In this document: positions 48,019 through 58,077 of the stretch, in pieces
How positions within the stretch are numbered: the stretch's first letter is position 1
Layout of the letters: each line of letters starts with the position of its first letter
NCBI GenBank assembly: GCA_010093515.1
Contig: MU001692.1
Location: 45,305 to 109,304, forward strand
DNA from: Lineolata rhizophorae
Lineage: Eukaryota; Ascomycota; Dothideomycetes; Lineolatales; Lineolataceae
Reading direction: 5' to 3'
Length of the DNA stretch: 64,000 bases
The notes under the pieces: model-generated
What the model was told of the DNA's origin: nothing
What the model saw: only the letters and a program-made list of their open reading frames with translations
Databases searched by the model: none
Translations under genes and position numbers: made by a program

Positions 48019-48930
48019 ATGGCTCCCGTAAGTCTCGAACCCAGCACCGCCCTGCCCCCCGCTGCCCCGTACCTCATCAAATGACGCACGTCGAGGAGCG
48101 ACGCCGTGTCCCTTCACCCCATGCCGCAAAGTCCGTGCGCCGCGGCCCACTCATCCCAATGGGCGCCGGCAGAACCTGCGCTGATGCCTACCCCCCCCTT
48201 AAAGGTCAAGGAAATCCTCTTCGACTGCGACAACACGCTGGTCCTGTCCGAGGCGCTCGCCTTCGAAGCCTGCGCCGAGCTGGCCAACGAGATCCTCGAG
48301 AAGAAAGGCCGACCGGAGCGCTACACCGGGCCGTCGCTCCTCAAGGACTTCGTCGGCCAGAACTTCCGCGGGATGCTCGGCGGGCTGCAGCAGAAGCTGG
48401 ACCTGACGCTGACGCCCGAGGAGACGGACGCGTACGTGGAGCGGGAGCTCGGCAAGGTGATCGAGACGCTGGAGAAGAAGGGCGAGCCGTGCCCTGGCGC
48501 GCTGCAGGTGCTGAGCGACCTGCACAAGGAGGGCAAGTATGGCCTGGCCGTGGTGAGCTCGAGCGCGCTGTCGCGCGTCCAGGCCAGCATCAAGAAGGTC
48601 GGCATGGACTTCTTCTTCCCGCCCAATCACATCTACTCGGCCGCGACCAGCCTGCCCAAGCCGACCAGCAAGCCCAACCCGGCCATCTACCTGCACGCCT
48701 GCGAGGACATCGGCGTCGCCCCGGCCGACTGCGTCGCCGTCGAGGACAGCCGCAGCGGCGCCCTGGCTGCGAAGAACGCCGGCATCCGCCTCATTGGCTA
48801 CGTGGGCCCGTACGACGAGGACGAGAAGGAGCATATGCGCAAGGTCCTTAAGGAGGAGTGCGGCGCTGTCGTCGTCATGGAGCACTGGGAGGAGTTCCGC
48901 GAGTGCATGGCCAAGGTCGAGGCGGTGTAA
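48019..48930 (+). CDS. HAD-superfamily hydrolase (haloacid dehalogenase-like phosphatase)
   Basis: Two exons, 48019-48027 and 48205-48930, give 244 residues. The first exon encodes only MAP; the gtaagt donor follows at once, and the 177-bp intron ends in ccttaaag. The longer unspliced frame from 48106 would replace this with a low-complexity N-terminus, so I prefer the spliced start. Motif I is FDCDNTLVLSE (nucleophile Asp at the first D, general acid at the second). Motif II is VVSSSALSR, motif III lysine is in KPTSKPNPAIYLH, and motif IV is VAVEDSRSG. A helical cap domain lies between motifs I and II. These are Mg-dependent phosphatases or related hydrolases; the close spacing resembles phosphoglycolate- or sugar-phosphatase types. 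Substrate unknown. Confidence 0.88.
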
Positions 48931-49669
48931 ATCGTACACACTCTCTTCCCTCGAGATATCGTGCGCGACTTTCCCGGACCTTGCTAGGCCGTGCTGCATC
49001 CGGTTTCGTGGGCGTGGGTTCGGCAAGACGTGCGTGGTGAATGGGCACTAAAAAGACGACTCTATGGAGCGGCTATCAATATGTACATCCTTTCCCAAGT
49101 GCGTAGATGGGTGACGACGGGTTTGGAAGACCATTGGGGGTTTTAGAGGTAGCATACATACATACCTTTGGTAGACATTCTGACGGGCCGACCACGAGCC
49201 CGATACATGCACTTGCGCGTCGGCGGAAAGAAGGCGATGAGAATTGATTCGTGTACCTCGGGGGGTACTTTTGCGAAGGCGGAAACGCCAAGCCTCTCGC
49301 GCGTGCCACGGCGCCAGCACGGAACTTTGTGCTACGGCACTGCGCGTCGTCTGATTGGCCGGGCCCAGCTTGCTTTGCTTGCTGTACTTCGCACTCAGCC
49401 GCCTCGGCCCTCTTCCTTCTCAGCCTCCCCTCCATGCTGCAAGCACCTTTTCCATCTCGCACGCGCACTCAGCCAGCTTGCTTTCTACAGCTTGCCTACT
49501 CAGTACTCAAGCTCGCTCACACATATTCGAACTAGAGCTCTTTCTACAGAAAGCCCTGCCTCCTTGGTTTCTTTTCCTTTCCTTTTTTTTTTTGCCACGT
49601 ACGCACGTACGCACGTACGCACCAACGGACCAACGCAGACCTCACGATCGAATCGCATCGAGAGACACT
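48931..49669. promoter_or_regulatory. Intergenic region and 5' leader of YRA1-like gene
   Basis: About 740 bp. An inverted CCAAT box (ctgattggcc) lies near 49350. The segment 49380-49590 is strongly T/C-rich on the plus strand. Three tandem copies of the 8-mer acgtacgc at 49597-49620 sit about 50 bp before the start codon. Confidence 0.45.
49597..49620 (+). repeat. Three tandem copies of an 8-bp palindromic-type unit
   Basis: acgtacgc repeated three times in the leader of the YRA1-like gene; acgt and gtac are each self-complementary, so the repeat can pair with itself in RNA. Confidence 0.8.
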
Positions 49670-51793
49670 ATGGACCGCAGCCTCGACGAGGTCATCTCTG
49701 AGCGTCAGGTGAGTTTCGAGCGCGCCGTCTGTCGGCCTGCTAGCCGCGCCGACCTAGTGGCCGGTCCGGTGTCAGTGCAGTTCTCTTTGCCAATCTCCCC
49801 TCCTCTCGCTTTGGGCGCCTTGACTTTTCCTTTGAGCGCGATAATACTGACTACGGGCTCCTGTCGTCGCAGAGAGCGAACAACCGCGGCTCGCGCGATC
49901 GCCGACGTGAAAACTGGCCCCGAGATGGCGTAAGAAAGGTTGGTAGCATACGCCGAGCCCAATCCCACTGTGTACACGAGACTCGGTGCTGACGTTAGGG
50001 CATGGCTTGCAGGTTCATCCCTCCTAATACTCCTCACATTCCTCCTCCTTCTTCCTGCCTCCTCTCGCGTCGAAAGCCCCGGTCCTCCTAGAGACCAAGA
50101 AAATGGCTTGCTTGACCTTGGGCCGTTTGCACCGCGGCAAACAAGACGTGAACAAACCGATTGCGCTAGCGCTCATCCTTGAGAGCGTTTTTCCAACGCT
50201 TTCTTTCGACGACGACGCTACCTGCCTACCTACCCACCTACCTACCAAACCTTCCTCGATCGCTTTTGAGGAGGCTAGGCTTCCGTTCAATGGCTTCTTT
50301 TGCTGCCGTGTGGAGACGACTTTGCGCTGACCTAGATGGTATTTTTCCCGTTTTCGTGCTGGACAGTCGAGCCAGAGGGATGACTCTAGGAATTTGGACC
50401 GGTACGTTTGTGTTACTTGCACTTTGGGGCGAAGATGCCGTCTCATTTCATGCTATACAAAGCTCCATAACCCGACAAGGTGCTAATTATTACGGGTGTA
50501 TGCGCAGTGACTGGGTTCATGACCGCTACGACGAAGACTCCGACTGTATGTCCGTTCCATTTGAATGCGTGTGATGACGAATGGCTGGGCCGGCCCCTCT
50601 CTCATAACTCTTTGGCTTGAATAGCTCGCCGTCCGAGGGGATCCCGCTTCCCGCGTGTGGAGCGCTACTCGCCTTCACCCGAGCCGTATGTCTCGCCTTC
50701 TTTCCCCCTTCACACGAGACTCTTCTCAGTCGTCCTCTCCAACAGAGCCGAGCGCGGCGCCCGTATCCGCGTCGACAACCTCCACTACGATCTGACCGAA
50801 GACGACCTTCGTGTATGTACTTCTTCCCCCATCCGTCTTCGCTTCCCATCTCTGCCCACCAAACCACGCCACTCCTCTCTCCGTCCCACTTACAGCTTCA
50901 ACCCAACTCACGCCCCGCAACTACAGGAACTCTTCACCCGCATCGGCCCCATCACCAACCTAGCGCTTCTCTACGACCGCCAGGACCGCTCCCGCGGCAT
51001 CGCCTACGTCACGTACCCGTACCTTTCGGACGCGCGCCTCGCCATCCGCGAGTTCGACGGCGCCAACGCGCACGGCCAACCCATACGGCTGTCCTTGGTC
51101 GCCAGCGCCGCCAGCGGCTCCGGCGGCGGCGCCGGCGGTGCCGGAGGCGACCTCATCGGCGGCAGTGCGCGCGCCCGTCCCCGCCCCGGTCGCAGCCTCT
51201 TCGACCGCATCGAGAGCCCCGTCCCGCCGGCGGCGGCGGCGGGCGAGAGCGGCGGCGACGGCGGCCGCAGGCGCAGGCACAGACGCTCCATGTCGCCGCC
51301 CGCCGCCGGGACCCGCCGCAGCGACGTGTCGAAGCCGCCGCCCGAGCACATCGATCGCTACGTGCCGGGCGGGGCCAGCGACCACGACTTCGAGTACGAC
51401 GACGGCGCGGCAGGGGGGGTTCGTAGGCGGAGCCCGCTGCCGAGGAGGCGCGGACCGCGCGGTGGGGACGGGGGCGGACGGAGGCCCGGGGAGAGGAGGG
51501 AGAGGAGTAGGAATGAGGGGGGTGGTGGCGGGAGGAGAGGTGGGGGTGGCGCGGCGGGTGGTGGCGCGAGGGATGAGGGGGGGAGGGGTATGGTGCAGGG
51601 TCGGCCGAGGAAGACGGCGGAGGAGTTGGATGCGGAGATGGAGGATTATTGGGGGGGTGGAGGGGGTGGTGGTGATAGTAGTAGGGATGCGAAGGGTGCG
51701 GATGCGGGGGTGAATGGGGGCGCGGGATTTGGAGCGGGGGCGGGTGCCGGGCAGGTGCGTGCTGGGGATGGGGATGTGGATATGATTGAGTGA
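49670..51793 (+). CDS. YRA1: Yra1/ALYREF-type mRNA export adaptor (RRM protein)
   Basis: Seven exons fit in phase: 49670-49708, 49873-49938 (or 49929), 50367-50401, 50508-50545, 50625-50685, 50746-50812 and 50927-51793; about 390 residues. Exon 1 gives MDRSLDEVISERQ, the N-terminal UAP56/Sub2-binding motif. The 35-nt and 38-nt exons encode SSQRDDSRNLDR and DWVHDRYDEDSD, matching the acidic DWVHD segment I know from fungal homologues. The RRM spans RIRVDNLHYDLTEDDL (RNP2 region) to SRGIAYVTYPY (RNP1) and QPIRLSLV. A long Gly/Arg-rich tail follows, and KTAEELDAEMEDYWGG is the second, C-terminal UAP56-binding motif. The protein loads onto nascent mRNA with TREX and hands it to the Mex67 export receptor. 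The 428-bp intron 2 is exceptional here. The 3' third of the CDS is very G-rich. Confidence 0.87.
49939..50366 (+). other. 428-bp intron of the YRA1-like gene
   Basis: The longest intron in the window, between the RNGVRK-type exon 2 end and the 35-nt exon 3. Two donors compete in phase: gtaaga at 49930 and gttggt at 49939. It contains a ctac-type microsatellite at about 50218-50247. In budding yeast, YRA1 is autoregulated through an atypically long, poorly spliced intron; whether this one acts likewise is inference. Confidence 0.6.
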
Positions 51794-53219
51794 GGGTGAG
51801 GGTGAAGGTGAGGGGTTATGGGCAGAGGGTAGAGGGGTGGGAGGAAGGTGGTGGTTTGGTGCTGTACCGGTGGTTAAGCGATGAGAAAATTGAGTTAATG
51901 GGGGCGATGGCGATCACAGTTGTCCAGTTGATCGATCAAGAAGCTGGGAGCGGAAGAACCTGTGGTGACGTGGTGGAGATGAGTGTAGCGTGGTGTTTTC
52001 GTGTGACAAACAGTTGGGACATAAACAGGTCGAATCACCTCTCCCTCACCACTTTCGAACCCCCCTCCCTCCGCTCCTTTCCTATTTCTTTTGTAATTCC
52101 TAGGTCATGCAAAACGGTAATGCGCCTGCTTGGAGGGAGTTTGGACAAGTGGTTCGTGGACATGCGGGTGTCTTTACTAGGTGTAGTGAATATGAGAATG
52201 TGTTGAAGTTTCGGTTCTTTTGATGCTTGACCCCCCCTCGTTGTAGGAGTGAGGCGAGAAATGAGCTTGTGGGATGGTAAGCCGTAATGAGCAGTTTTCT
52301 CTTAGGGAAGTTCTGCATGTGGAAGTTGAGTTTTGGGTTACCGCATCGCCAGTCAACTGGTGGAAGATGACGCCCAGTTGATTTGATACCCAAATACGGG
52401 GTTGTCGAAGTATCTCGATGCTTTTTCGAGCCCGACTTCTACGCCTGGCCCTCGAAATCAATTCCACTAGGGACCGGCTCAGGGAAATTGGACGGTGGCT
52501 TTGAAGCCTACAAGATCACGACCTGCTATCGAAGCATTTTAAAACATACATCTCTTATAATCTTCTCGCCTAGCTAAGCCTGAATTGTGCACGCATGCTC
52601 AATGCGGGCCCGAGGCTATATCTCGTACAGAAGACAAGGAAATAAGGCAGGTGAGGGGGCCAGGGTTGGTGGAAAGGGGGAAATAAAAAAGGGCATCAAA
52701 CTCGTCAACACGTGCGTGCTAGTCCTACTTCGTGCGTGCTACTCGAAACATACAGGGTGGAGAACATCCTGCTTGCCGAGAAACTAAGCAGGCAATCACT
52801 CTCGTCCAGAAGGGTACAAGGGGCAAGCAACAAGTTGCAGAGGTTGGAACAAAAATGTCAGAAAAGAGGAAAGGGAGAAAAAAAATTTCCTGCAACACAC
52901 AGTGCCCTGGGAAAGGGGAGAAATTAAAAAAAAAAAAAAAAAGCCTTACGCCCATTTTCTTCCATCGCAATTCCAGTGGTATACCTGCCCGACTGGGCCG
53001 CCAATTTTCATGCCCGCCTTCCAAGTTCCTGGGTCCCCAGCTCTCCGGAGCCGAGATCCCCGGAACCGAGAAGACACCACCACAGACGCGAACATACATA
53101 GCAGTCCCCCGTCCATATTTCGAGCCGCGTACCAGGGTCCTCCTCACCAACGCACCAATCAGACTCCCGCCCCCCTCACACACATCCCCTCCCTCCCTCC
53201 CTCCCTCCCCAAATCACAT
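51794..53219. other. Convergent intergenic region between YRA1-like gene and PIL1
   Basis: About 1.4 kb between two 3' ends. It holds an A17-type run near 52926-52942 and a ccct-repeat near 53187-53215, plus GC-rich open frames that overlap the PIL1 coding strand and are not genes. No RNA gene seen. Confidence 0.45.
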
Positions 53220-54851
53220 TCAAGCCGCCACAACCCTGTCCTCCTCCCTGCCCCTCACCTCCCCATTCGGCGCCATCTGCGCCTGGCCATGCGCGTCATC
53301 GACATCCTCCTCGCTCTCCTCGTCATCGTCATCCAACGCGCTCGTCGTCGTGCCGCTGGCGCGCTGCGGATGCTCGTCGGCGGGCAGCCAGGAGTCGCGG
53401 TCCATGGGCTGGTCCTGCGTCGAGAGGTCGACCCCTTCGCCCTCGGCGGCGCGCTGCTTGGCGCGGTTCTTGCGGCGCTGCGAGAGCGTGCGCGAGCGCG
53501 TCGAGAGCTTCGACGACACGGCCGCGTTCTGCTGCACCCAGTTGGTGAGGGCGTCTTCGCAGTCTTGGATGATGCTGGGCGCGAAGTTAGCTCGGTGACA
53601 GATTACTTTGACCGAGAGAAGGCAGAACGAGAGGCGAAGGGAAAGATGGGAGGGGGGTGGTGGTGGTGGTGGTGGTGGTCCGCGGGGAAATGACGTACGC
53701 CTTGCTGGCATCGTAGCCGTCGTATGCGTTGCGCGTCTCGCCCGGCGTGACAGGCGTGTCGTCGATGAGCTCGAGCAGGTGCTTGCCGTAGCCGGCGATG
53801 ATGGCGAGCTTCTCGCAGTGCTCGCGCAGCGCGTCGAACTGGTAGTTGAAGGCCGCCTTGAGCTTCTCACGTGTGATGTTGGAGAGTTGCGCCTCAGCCA
53901 CGAGCGACTCGGCCTCGGCCCGTACCAGCTCCTGCTCTAGCACCACGATCTTGGGCGAGTTGGGCTCCTTGTACTTGAGCTGCGCGATCTGGTCCGTGAT
54001 CTTTTGCTTGCCTGTAAAGTTCCGCGGCGCGGCGGTTGTTAGAAAAGTTGCGCTGTGGTGGGAGGGGGTTGAGAAAAGGGCAATGAGGAGAGGGGAGACT
54101 AACGGTCTCGGGACGGCTGCACCGAAGCCTCGATGTTGCGGATGCTTTTGATGGTGACGCGGTACTGGTCGTACTTGTCGACAAACTGGTCCTCGAGCTC
54201 GCCAATCTCATAGACGAGCACGCCGAGCTTGTCCGTCACGTCCGATACATCGTCGTCGCAAGCCTCGCCCCAGATTGATAATTGTTGCTACAGATGTCAA
54301 AATCACCCGTCAGCAGATGGCTATAGAAACGACTCCTTCTCGCCTTAGGCAGGGGTTATTCGGTGGAGCGTGGTGGACCTACGGCGACTTCCATGCGCTC
54401 CCGACTGACGAGCTCCATGCTCCGCATCACGTTCTTTTCCATTTTGACCAGCTGAGACAGCTTCTTAGCAAGGTCGGGCCCGAAGGCGCCCGCCGCGGAG
54501 CGGCGGAACGTGTGGCCTAGACCGAAACACAAGCAGTCAGCAAGACTCATCGTAGTCCCGGGCAGTTACATCCGCACGCGGCGGTTCCGGCGCGCCCGTA
54601 ATGAAGCCATGTGCAAGGGCGCGGGGCGACAAGGAGAGGTCGGAGCCGGTGGTCTCGGCCAAGCGACAGTTGGGGTGGGCTGAGCGTGCTGCTCGCTCGT
54701 GCGGAGAGGCTGAAGCTCAGAGGAATGACGTACCCAGATTCCCTTTCCCGAAGAAGCGGCCGGACTTGGTGCTCGAGGGCGGCGGCGGCGGACTCTGCAG
54801 CTGCGACGCCGTCGGGGCGCGCGACTGGCGCATCGAGTACGTGCGATGCAT
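53220..54851 (-). CDS. PIL1: Eisosome core component Pil1/Lsp1 (BAR-domain protein)
   Basis: Five minus-strand exons, 54851-54734, 54516-54383, 54287-54104, 54011-53699 and 53574-53220, give 367 residues with all phases correct. The N-terminus MHRTYSMRQSRAPTA and the GRFFGKGNLGHTFRRSAAGA segment are hallmark Pil1/Lsp1 sequence. The BAR-type coiled-coil body follows (LSQLVKMEKNVMRSMELVSR; WGEACDDDVSDVTDK; KYKEPNSPKIVVLEQELVRA; YQFDALREHCEKLAIIAGYG). The tail is acidic (DDDDEESEEDVDD). Pil1/Lsp1 proteins polymerise on PI(4,5)P2 under furrow-like plasma-membrane domains and are controlled by Pkh-type kinases through N-terminal and tail Ser/Thr sites, which are present here but not individually assignable. 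It faces ERG9 across a shared upstream region. Confidence 0.93.
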
Positions 54852-56328
54852 TTTGCGGTCGGCGTGCTGGAGCAACAGAGGAGTAGGTATCCGTCGGGCG
54901 AATTGAACGCGGGAAGCAAAGGGCCGAGACGGGAGGGCCGAGAATGCCAGGTGTATGAGCTGCCGGGAAGGAGTGCGTGTCGCGAGACGCAGAAGGAGGC
55001 AAACGGTAAGGTGCTGGCGTGATGGAGGCTGGTTGTTTGCGGCGGGTCTTTATGTTGCGGGCAGGACCGGTTTCTGGCTGCGCCTCCCGGGCGGCGGCGG
55101 GACGCGCCAAGGGTCTGGCGATCGACGTCATGGGCCTCGGCGGGCGACAGCCCGCCCTCCCGCATTGGACCAGATCTCCTCCGCGCGACTCGGGCGTGCG
55201 ACCATCGATCTTCTGAGGCCTTGCGATAATAAGCACCGGCTAAGGCAGCGCCACACGAAGCAAACCGCGCTGCCGGCGAGTCGTCGAGCAGTTCGCGCTC
55301 TTCCAATCGTGAAAGCAACTTCGTCTCCGCTTCTCACCCTACCTCTCTCTCCGTCACGACTGCCCATGTCCGCCAAAGGCAGCACGGCGTTCATGTACGG
55401 TTCCCGGAGTGTGTGATGCAAACTCTGGCGCTCGTCCCTCGCCGGTATCTTCGGAATCCAACTTCTTGAAGCTTGGAATCCCTCCCTTTCCTTGCCTTGT
55501 CCCGGGAAAGATCCAGCAGGCGTGTGGTGCCACACCAACGCGCAGCCCTACACTGCGTATGACGCAAGAGAGCGGCGCCACTCCACGGTCGGAGGCACCA
55601 AAGCTCTCATGTCCGACGCCCTCGCAGCTCTGGGCCGCCCTTGGCTTCCAGGGGCCTGCGATCGGGATGATGCTTGCTTCGGCTCGGTCTCGTGGTGGCC
55701 AACTTTTTCAGGACTGTGCTTTTCCAAATTGATGAAGGGATCGCCGACTTCTCGTCCGATCGGGCTAGGGCACTTGCCTGGACTGACGTTGCCAAAGCCA
55801 ATTGTGCAGCTGCCAAATTGTTTTGCCGCCGCACATGCTTGCCACTATGTGATGGAGAAACACCTATCCGTGTATCCTGTCTGCAACCCTCTTTTCTACC
55901 GAGCCACATGAAACGCCTAAACGAACGCCACAGATCTTCCTCCGATCGTGGCCTTGCTTGTCCCAAGAGCTCTTCAGCTGCATGTTGAGCACGCATCTCG
56001 GCAGGCCCCGGCACCCCGCCAAACTTGCCACATTGGGTTGGTACCTAGCGAGGCGCGCTAGGCCCAAAGGCACAATGCGGAGAAGACGCCCCCAGGCCTT
56101 CTCCCCGTCGTGCGTCCCAACACGGGCTCTCCGGCGCCCGTCCATCACCGCCAACCCCGAAGTCTGCGCCCACGTACCCTTTCGGCGTCTACGTCTATAA
56201 TAAACGTCTCCGGATGATGCGTACTTGTTGCTAGTCGAGGCCCTGTACACGCAAACGGCTGCTTCAATTCATCTTCCCCTTTCTAGCCGCTTGGAATTTT
56301 TTTCCGCCTCCGCCGACAAGTCGCCAAC
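54852..56328. promoter_or_regulatory. Divergent upstream region shared by PIL1 (-) and ERG9 (+)
   Basis: About 1.48 kb between divergent starts. Overlapping open frames on both strands (for example 55128-55538 - and 55492-55911 +) have no motifs and are probably leader or promoter sequence. A TATA-like element lies near the ERG9 end (separate entry). No sterol-response element could be assigned with confidence. Confidence 0.45.
56196..56204 (+). promoter_or_regulatory. TATA-like element upstream of ERG9
   Basis: tataataaa about 125 bp before the ERG9 ATG, in otherwise GC-rich DNA. Position and sequence fit a core promoter element, but no transcript start is known. Confidence 0.3.
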
Positions 56329-58077
56329 ATGCCTAAGGCGTCAGATATCGCGTACTACCTGTTGCGACCTAAGCAGGTACGGTCCATAATTCAATGGTAT
56401 GCCAGCTCCATCCTCATCCTGTCTTGCAAATCACGTAGCTTCTAACTCGACTTCCTGGCCCCAGGAAAGTTTGGCACCAACCTGTCCACGAGCGGAACCC
56501 TGACAAGGAAGAGCCGACGCTACGCCAATGCTTCACTTACCTCGACTTGACGTCGCGCAGCTTCAGCGCCGTCATCCAGGAGCTGCATCCTGAACTCCTC
56601 GTTCCCGTGTGCCTTTTCTACCTCGTCCTGCGCGGTCTCGACACCATTGAGGACGACATGACGATCCCACTCGAGCGCAAGGAGCCGCTACTACGCAACT
56701 TCCGGGCCAACATGAAGCAGGACGGGTGGACGTTCGACGGCAGCGGGCCCGACGAAAAGGACCGCGAGCTGCTGGTGCACTTCGACTGCGTCATAGCCGA
56801 GTACAAAAAGGTTAAGCCCGAGTACCGCGAGATCATCGACGACATCACGCAGCGTATGGCCGACGGCATGGCTGACTACGCCAACAACGCCGAGCACAGC
56901 GTCAACGGCGTCGACACCGTGAAGGACTATGAGCGCTACTGTCACTACGTGGCCGGCCTCGTAGGCGAGGGGCTCACGCGCCTCTTCGTCAAGAGCGAGC
57001 TGGCCAACCCGGCCCTTCTCGAGCGCCCCCATCTCCACGAGTCCATGGGCCAGTTCCTCCAACAGGTTAACATCATCCGCGACATCCGCGAGGACCTCGA
57101 GGACAAGCGGCGCTTCTGGCCCAAGGAGGTGTGGTCCAAGTACGTGACCAATTTCGAGGATCTGTTGAAGCCGGAGAACGAGGAAAAGGCGCTGCACTGC
57201 AGCTCCGAGATGGTGCTCATCGCGCTGTCGCGCGCCGATCAGTGCCTCTTCTACCTCGCCGGCCTCAAAGAGCAGTCTGTCTTCAACTTCTGCGCGATTC
57301 CCCAGGCCATGGCCATCGCGACGCTTGAGCTCTGCTTCCGCAACCCGGACTTGTTCAAGCGCAACATCAAGATTTCCAAGGGCGACGCCTGTAAGCTGAT
57401 GTGGGAGAGCACCCAGAATGTGCGCCTCGTGTACGACGTCTTCCGCCGATACGTGCGCTACATACACGAGAAGAACGAGCCGTCGGACCCGCATTACATG
57501 CAGATCAGCATTGCGTGCGGACGGGTGCGTTTGATTTTTATCATCGGGTGTTTCGAGCTTGTTTTCAAGCTCGACCACCATCTCCCCCATTTCTTTATCC
57601 CGGGACTACGGTCAGCAGCTGACAGAAGGTGCTTTTCCGCAGATCGAACAATTCATCGAGACAATCTTCCCCTCGCAACAACCCCCGGAGCAGAGCTCGG
57701 CCCTCAGCCGCGAGCAGGAGGACAGCGCCCAGCGCGAGTCCCGCGAGGCCATGTGGGACGTGTTCTACATGTTCCTCGCCGTCTTCGGCGTGCTCCTCGT
57801 CATCACCGCCCTCATGGTCCGTCACCCTCGTCTCCTTTCTCCGTATCCCCCACTTCCCCCTCCCCTTCTTTTGTGATCCCCTTTGCCCTAGAGGCTAACT
57901 GCTCGGCTCCTCCCTCGTGGGGGCGATGTAATGCAGACGGGCGTGGCGTACTTGTTTGGCGCGAGGTTTGGCGCCGTTGCGGACGCGTTGAGGGCGAGGA
58001 GGCAGGCGGCGCTTGCTGGGGTTAGCTCGGCGAAGGCGGAGGCGACGCAGGTTGTGCAGGAGCATGGAGAGTTGTAG
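56329..58077 (+). CDS. ERG9: Squalene synthase (farnesyl-diphosphate farnesyltransferase)
   Basis: Four exons, 56329-56396, 56465-57524, 57643-57816 and 57937-58077, give 480 residues. Exon 1 encodes [16 protein letters not shown] and the first intron splits the codon of W23. The prenyl-diphosphate binding motifs are [12 protein letters not shown] (first Asp-rich motif) and [18 protein letters not shown] (second). MADGMADY and [13 protein letters not shown] are the usual substrate-pocket segments. The end of exon 3 and exon 4 form a C-terminal membrane anchor ([16 protein letters not shown] then TGVAYLFG), as in ER-bound fungal enzymes. It joins two farnesyl diphosphates head to head and reduces the product with NADPH to squalene, committing isoprenoids to ergosterol. 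The donor of intron 3 (gtccgt) is weak but the join is in phase. Confidence 0.95.

Noticed and set aside
48106-48204. Unspliced N-terminal extension of the HAD hydrolase
   Set aside because: A three-codon first exon with a perfect gtaagt donor joins in phase and gives the expected short N-terminus; the extension is low-complexity.
50179-50574. 131-codon frame between YRA1-like exons
   Set aside because: Only two short parts, in other phases, are exons; the rest lies in introns with clear splice sites.
49670-50624. A single 690-bp intron in the YRA1-like gene
   Set aside because: First considered, but two micro-exons inside it restore the conserved acidic DWVHD segment in phase.
54601-55236. 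Frames of 90-250 codons on both strands over the PIL1 5' end
   Set aside because: They overlap the established PIL1 exon 1 and its leader in the wrong frames.
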